Positions 61,812 through 64,000 of a DNA stretch of 64,000 nt are shown in pieces. Origin of the DNA: Alphaproteobacteria bacterium (GTDB taxonomy: Bacteria > Pseudomonadota > Alphaproteobacteria > Micropepsales > Micropepsaceae); contig PLJH01000027.1 in NCBI GenBank assembly GCA_003139615.1, forward strand, positions 64,267 to 128,266. The letters are read 5' to 3'. The stretch's first letter is position 1; each line of letters begins with the position of its first letter. The notes under the pieces were generated by a model that made no database searches, was not told the DNA's origin, and was given only the letters and a program-made list of their open reading frames with translations. The position numbers and the translations under genes were made by a program.

Positions 61812-62036
61812 ATGACTTGCGACCTGTTCACCCAAGTAGAAGCACTGATACGAGACCCCGCTATCCGATCCAAACCGAGTTACGTTTTGAGCTACGGAGC
61901 GTTGCTGGCGTCGGAGGCCGAATGTGCCCGATCTCAGGCAGATCGGATGCGGGCGAAAGAATTGATTGTGGAATTGAAAACGGCAGCCGAGCCTCCGCGC
62001 GCCCATCCCGGCTCGACCGTGTGGGATGGCTTCTAA
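61812..62036 (+). CDS. Hypothetical short protein
   Basis: 74 aa ORF. Confidence 0.35.
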   Translation: MTCDLFTQVEALIRDPAIRSKPSYVLSYGALLASEAECARSQADRMRAKELIVELKTAAEPPRAHPGSTVWDGF

Positions 62037-62104
62037 GACGCTGCCAACCGCTTGAAGCACATCCGGCGTGCTAATCTTCACGCCCTCGTGCCCGATTCGG
62101 ACGC

Positions 62105-62710
62105 ATGGCTACGGAGATTGAAATGGCAGCGGCGGCTGGACAAACGCTGAGAAGTTACTATGAGGCCCAAGTACGGGAATGGCTGGACCTGAAAATGGTG
62201 ACCGGTCGCTATTCGTCGATATTGGTCGGCCAGCTTGCCCAGCACATCGAACAGCGCACGGTGAACGTCTTCGCAATCTATGACGAGGTTGAAGCCTTAG
62301 AGAGGCCAGACATCCCCCGTGCAACTCGTACGAAGCCAGCCGCTCCGCTGAAGGGTGCGCTCCTTCGGGGACTTTGGCATAAGCATCACTTCCAAGCCGC
62401 TTACCTCTTACAAAACCTTCGCAATCAATGGCCCGAAGCGAAAGTGGCTGTGCTCGTTGAGACCGTAGCAGCCGATGCAACCATGTCGGATGATGTTAAG
62501 GCCGGGCGCATCGCACACGAAATCGTACTGGGCGGATATCAGGCACAAGCTCAAGCCAGAAAAATCACAGGCGAATGGATCATCTACGCAAAGCACAGTG
62601 ACAGGAACTATTACCTTACTCTGGGAGACCATGGAGAGGACGCCGCTATCGCTAGTCGGGCTCTGGCATGCAACGCCGAATTCCCAGAGCTTCAAGGAAC
62701 GTGGGGATGA
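62105..62710 (+). CDS. Hypothetical protein
   Basis: 201 aa ORF; LLRGLWHKHHFQAAYLLQNL. Confidence 0.55.
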   Translation: MATEIEMAAAAGQTLRSYYEAQVREWLDLKMVTGRYSSILVGQLAQHIEQRTVNVFAIYDEVEALERPDIPRATRTKPAAPLKGALLRGLWHKHHFQAAYLLQNLRNQWPEAKVAVLVETVAADATMSDDVKAGRIAHEIVLGGYQAQAQARKITGEWIIYAKHSDRNYYLTLGDHGEDAAIASRALACNAEFPELQGTWG

Positions 62711-62764
62711 GTAGCTGCCACGACGAGTGCCAGCGCGTTGCGCCGCGTGATAGGTATAGTTCGC

Positions 62765-63235
62765 CTAACGCTGTAACGATGCGCGGTCAGCGAGATCGCG
62801 CAATCGACTTAGAATGCGTCCCCTGGGGTATCGCCGCCCAGTTTCCCAAGCGCGCACCGTCAGCTTGTAGACGCCCAGGAGCTTTCCCAATTCCTCCGCT
62901 GTAAGGCCCCTTCGACGCCTCACCGTAGAGACCATCTCAGGGACGGTTGCGGGGGTTGCGGCGACTGGATCGACGCCGAGGTAGGCGATGACGGCCGGCC
63001 AGTTGTGGCTACCTGGACAGGTCCCGTTGGTCTCCCATGCCTTGTACGTCTTGAGGTCCACACCGATGGCGGCAGCAGCATCGCTCTGCCGTAACTTCCT
63101 GACCTGCCGCGCCCTCAGTAGGTGCTCAGCCAGTCCTACGGGCGCAGTATGCGTTTCGATATGCCTTGAGACACAAAGCCTTAGGTCGGTGACAGGGAAA
63201 AAGGCAACGCAACTCGTCGATTGGGGCCACGGCAA
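62765..63235 (-). CDS. Tandem XRE-like HTH ORF; predicted C-terminal extension of the island integrase in the circular form
   Basis: Two HTH units (KLRQSDAAAAIGVDLKTYKAWETNG; LTAEELGKLLGVYKLTVRAWETGRRYP); only in-frame ATG/GTG/TTG upstream of the first HTH is a TTG in chromosomal mtgA. Confidence 0.7.
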   Translation of the reverse strand: MPWPQSTSCVAFFPVTDLRLCVSRHIETHTAPVGLAEHLLRARQVRKLRQSDAAAAIGVDLKTYKAWETNGTCPGSHNWPAVIAYLGVDPVAATPATVPEMVSTVRRRRGLTAEELGKLLGVYKLTVRAWETGRRYPRGRILSRLRDLADRASLQR

Positions 63236-63446
63236 TTTCGGCGCGGAGGCGGCGTCGCAGGCCTATTTCCACAAATCCGCGTCGCAACTGACGCGCGCCG
63301 AAGCCGCGCGGCTCGCGGCCGTGCTGCCCGATCCGGAGAAATGGCATGCCGACAGGCCCGGCCCCTATGTCGCCGGGCGGACCGGCACGATCGTTTCGCG
63401 GGCCGGCGAAGTCACCCGCGACGATCTCGATGCCTGCGTGCGTTAG
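63213..63446 (+). pseudogene. mtgA: Chromosomal mtgA C-terminal part, separated by the island
   Basis: LVDWGHGNFGAEAASQAYFHKSASQLTRAEAARLAAVLPDPEKWHADRPGPYVAGRT...CVR*. Confidence 0.93.
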
Positions 63447-63601
63447 CGGCGCGCCTGCAAAATCAGCGTTACCGAATCCTTGCATCAATCGACAAATGCG
63501 CGCCGGCCTGCGTGTAAGACCGGCTTAACGCGCATCGCGTATCCTGTTGCCGCTCGGGGAATCGCAGGCGGGCCGCACGAGATGCGGCGGGGGTCAGGGA
63601 G

Positions 63602-64000
63602 TTGCGCGAGGACGGACAAGCGCAGACGGGATATGCGGCGATCGTTCTGGATGAGAACGGTTCGGTTCTGCATGCCGATGGCGACAATCTCGGCCAACGC
63701 TTCGTCCAATATCTGGTCGTCGGCGAAAATGTCCTGATCCATATCCATCCCGAAGACGCAGACATCTTCGAACTCCTGCTGAAGCTCGCCCCTTCGCGGG
63801 GCGAACGCTCCGCCAGCGTCGAAATCCGCTGGGCGCGCGGCCCCGACCGCTGGGCAAAACTCTTCGCAACCATCGGCCTGCAGGACGACGGCAATATCCG
63901 GCTTGTGCTCATGGGCGACGAGGCGACGGTTGCCCGCCGCTCCGAGGCACAGATGCGCCGCGTCGTCGAAGGTTCCGCGCAGGGCATCATCGTGCGCACG
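63602..64000 (+). CDS. Probable PAS-domain sensor/signalling protein, N-terminal part (runs off window; start uncertain)
   Basis: GYAAIVLDENGSVLHADGDNLGQ...IHPEDADIFELLLKLA...RSEAQMRRVVEGSAQGIIVR. Confidence 0.55.
   Translation, partial: MREDGQAQTGYAAIVLDENGSVLHADGDNLGQRFVQYLVVGENVLIHIHPEDADIFELLLKLAPSRGERSASVEIRWARGPDRWAKLFATIGLQDDGNIRLVLMGDEATVARRSEAQMRRVVEGSAQGIIVRT

Larger units (their letters stand above)
34922..63223. mobile_element. 28.3 kb integrative element inserted in mtgA by a large serine integrase
   Basis: 11-bp direct repeat CTCGTCGATTG at 34922-34932 and 63213-63223; serine integrase at left end; mtgA frame restored on conceptual excision. Confidence 0.93.

Noticed and set aside
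34922-63223. CRISPR array or known toxin-antitoxin/restriction system inside the island
   Set aside because: No regular direct-repeat/spacer array and no recognisable Cas, methylase-endonuclease or canonical toxin pair found on reading.
62988-63446. 152-aa plus-strand ORF spanning attR
   Set aside because: Only its C-terminal part (from 63213) is real mtgA sequence; the 5' part is antisense to the HTH ORF and lacks the catalytic glycosyltransferase region.

Overview
GC-rich alphaproteobacterial-type chromosome window. Positions 1-31 kb are mostly housekeeping: addA 3' end, trxA, folC, accD, trpA/B/F, pyrF, ihfB, rpsA, cmk, aroA, tRNA-Ala, a GMC oxidoreductase, hsp20, ptsN-hpf-rpoN-lptB-lptA-lptC-kdsD, rnd, tRNA-Leu, uppP and gltD-gltB. 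The main discovery is a ~28.3 kb integrative element (core repeats at 34922-34932 and 63213-63223) inserted by a large serine integrase into a monofunctional transglycosylase gene (mtgA). (1) The chromosomal mtgA is split in frame into 34406-34932 and 63213-63446, and conceptual excision restores a 249-codon ORF. (2) The element carries its own complete, diverged mtgA at 60945-61703, apparently to complement the damage; its att-equivalent site is altered. (3) The reconstructed attP is a 12-8-12 palindrome lying inside the integrase reading frame. In the circular form the integrase would read through into a tandem helix-turn-helix ORF that has no ATG/GTG/TTG start of its own inside the element, giving a predicted 675-aa protein. 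Integration truncates the integrase and strands the HTH part. This looks like an integration-dependent protein switch. Cargo includes a WbqC/methyltransferase/hydrolase/membrane operon, a two-partner-type adhesin without a visible transporter, MucR, an amber-interrupted ArdC-like antirestriction gene, a RuvC-like nuclease, an AAA+ ATPase, a second serine recombinase, and two VirD4/HerA-like ATPases without a recognisable relaxase. All calls come from reading the sequence and supplied ORFs; no database search was run.
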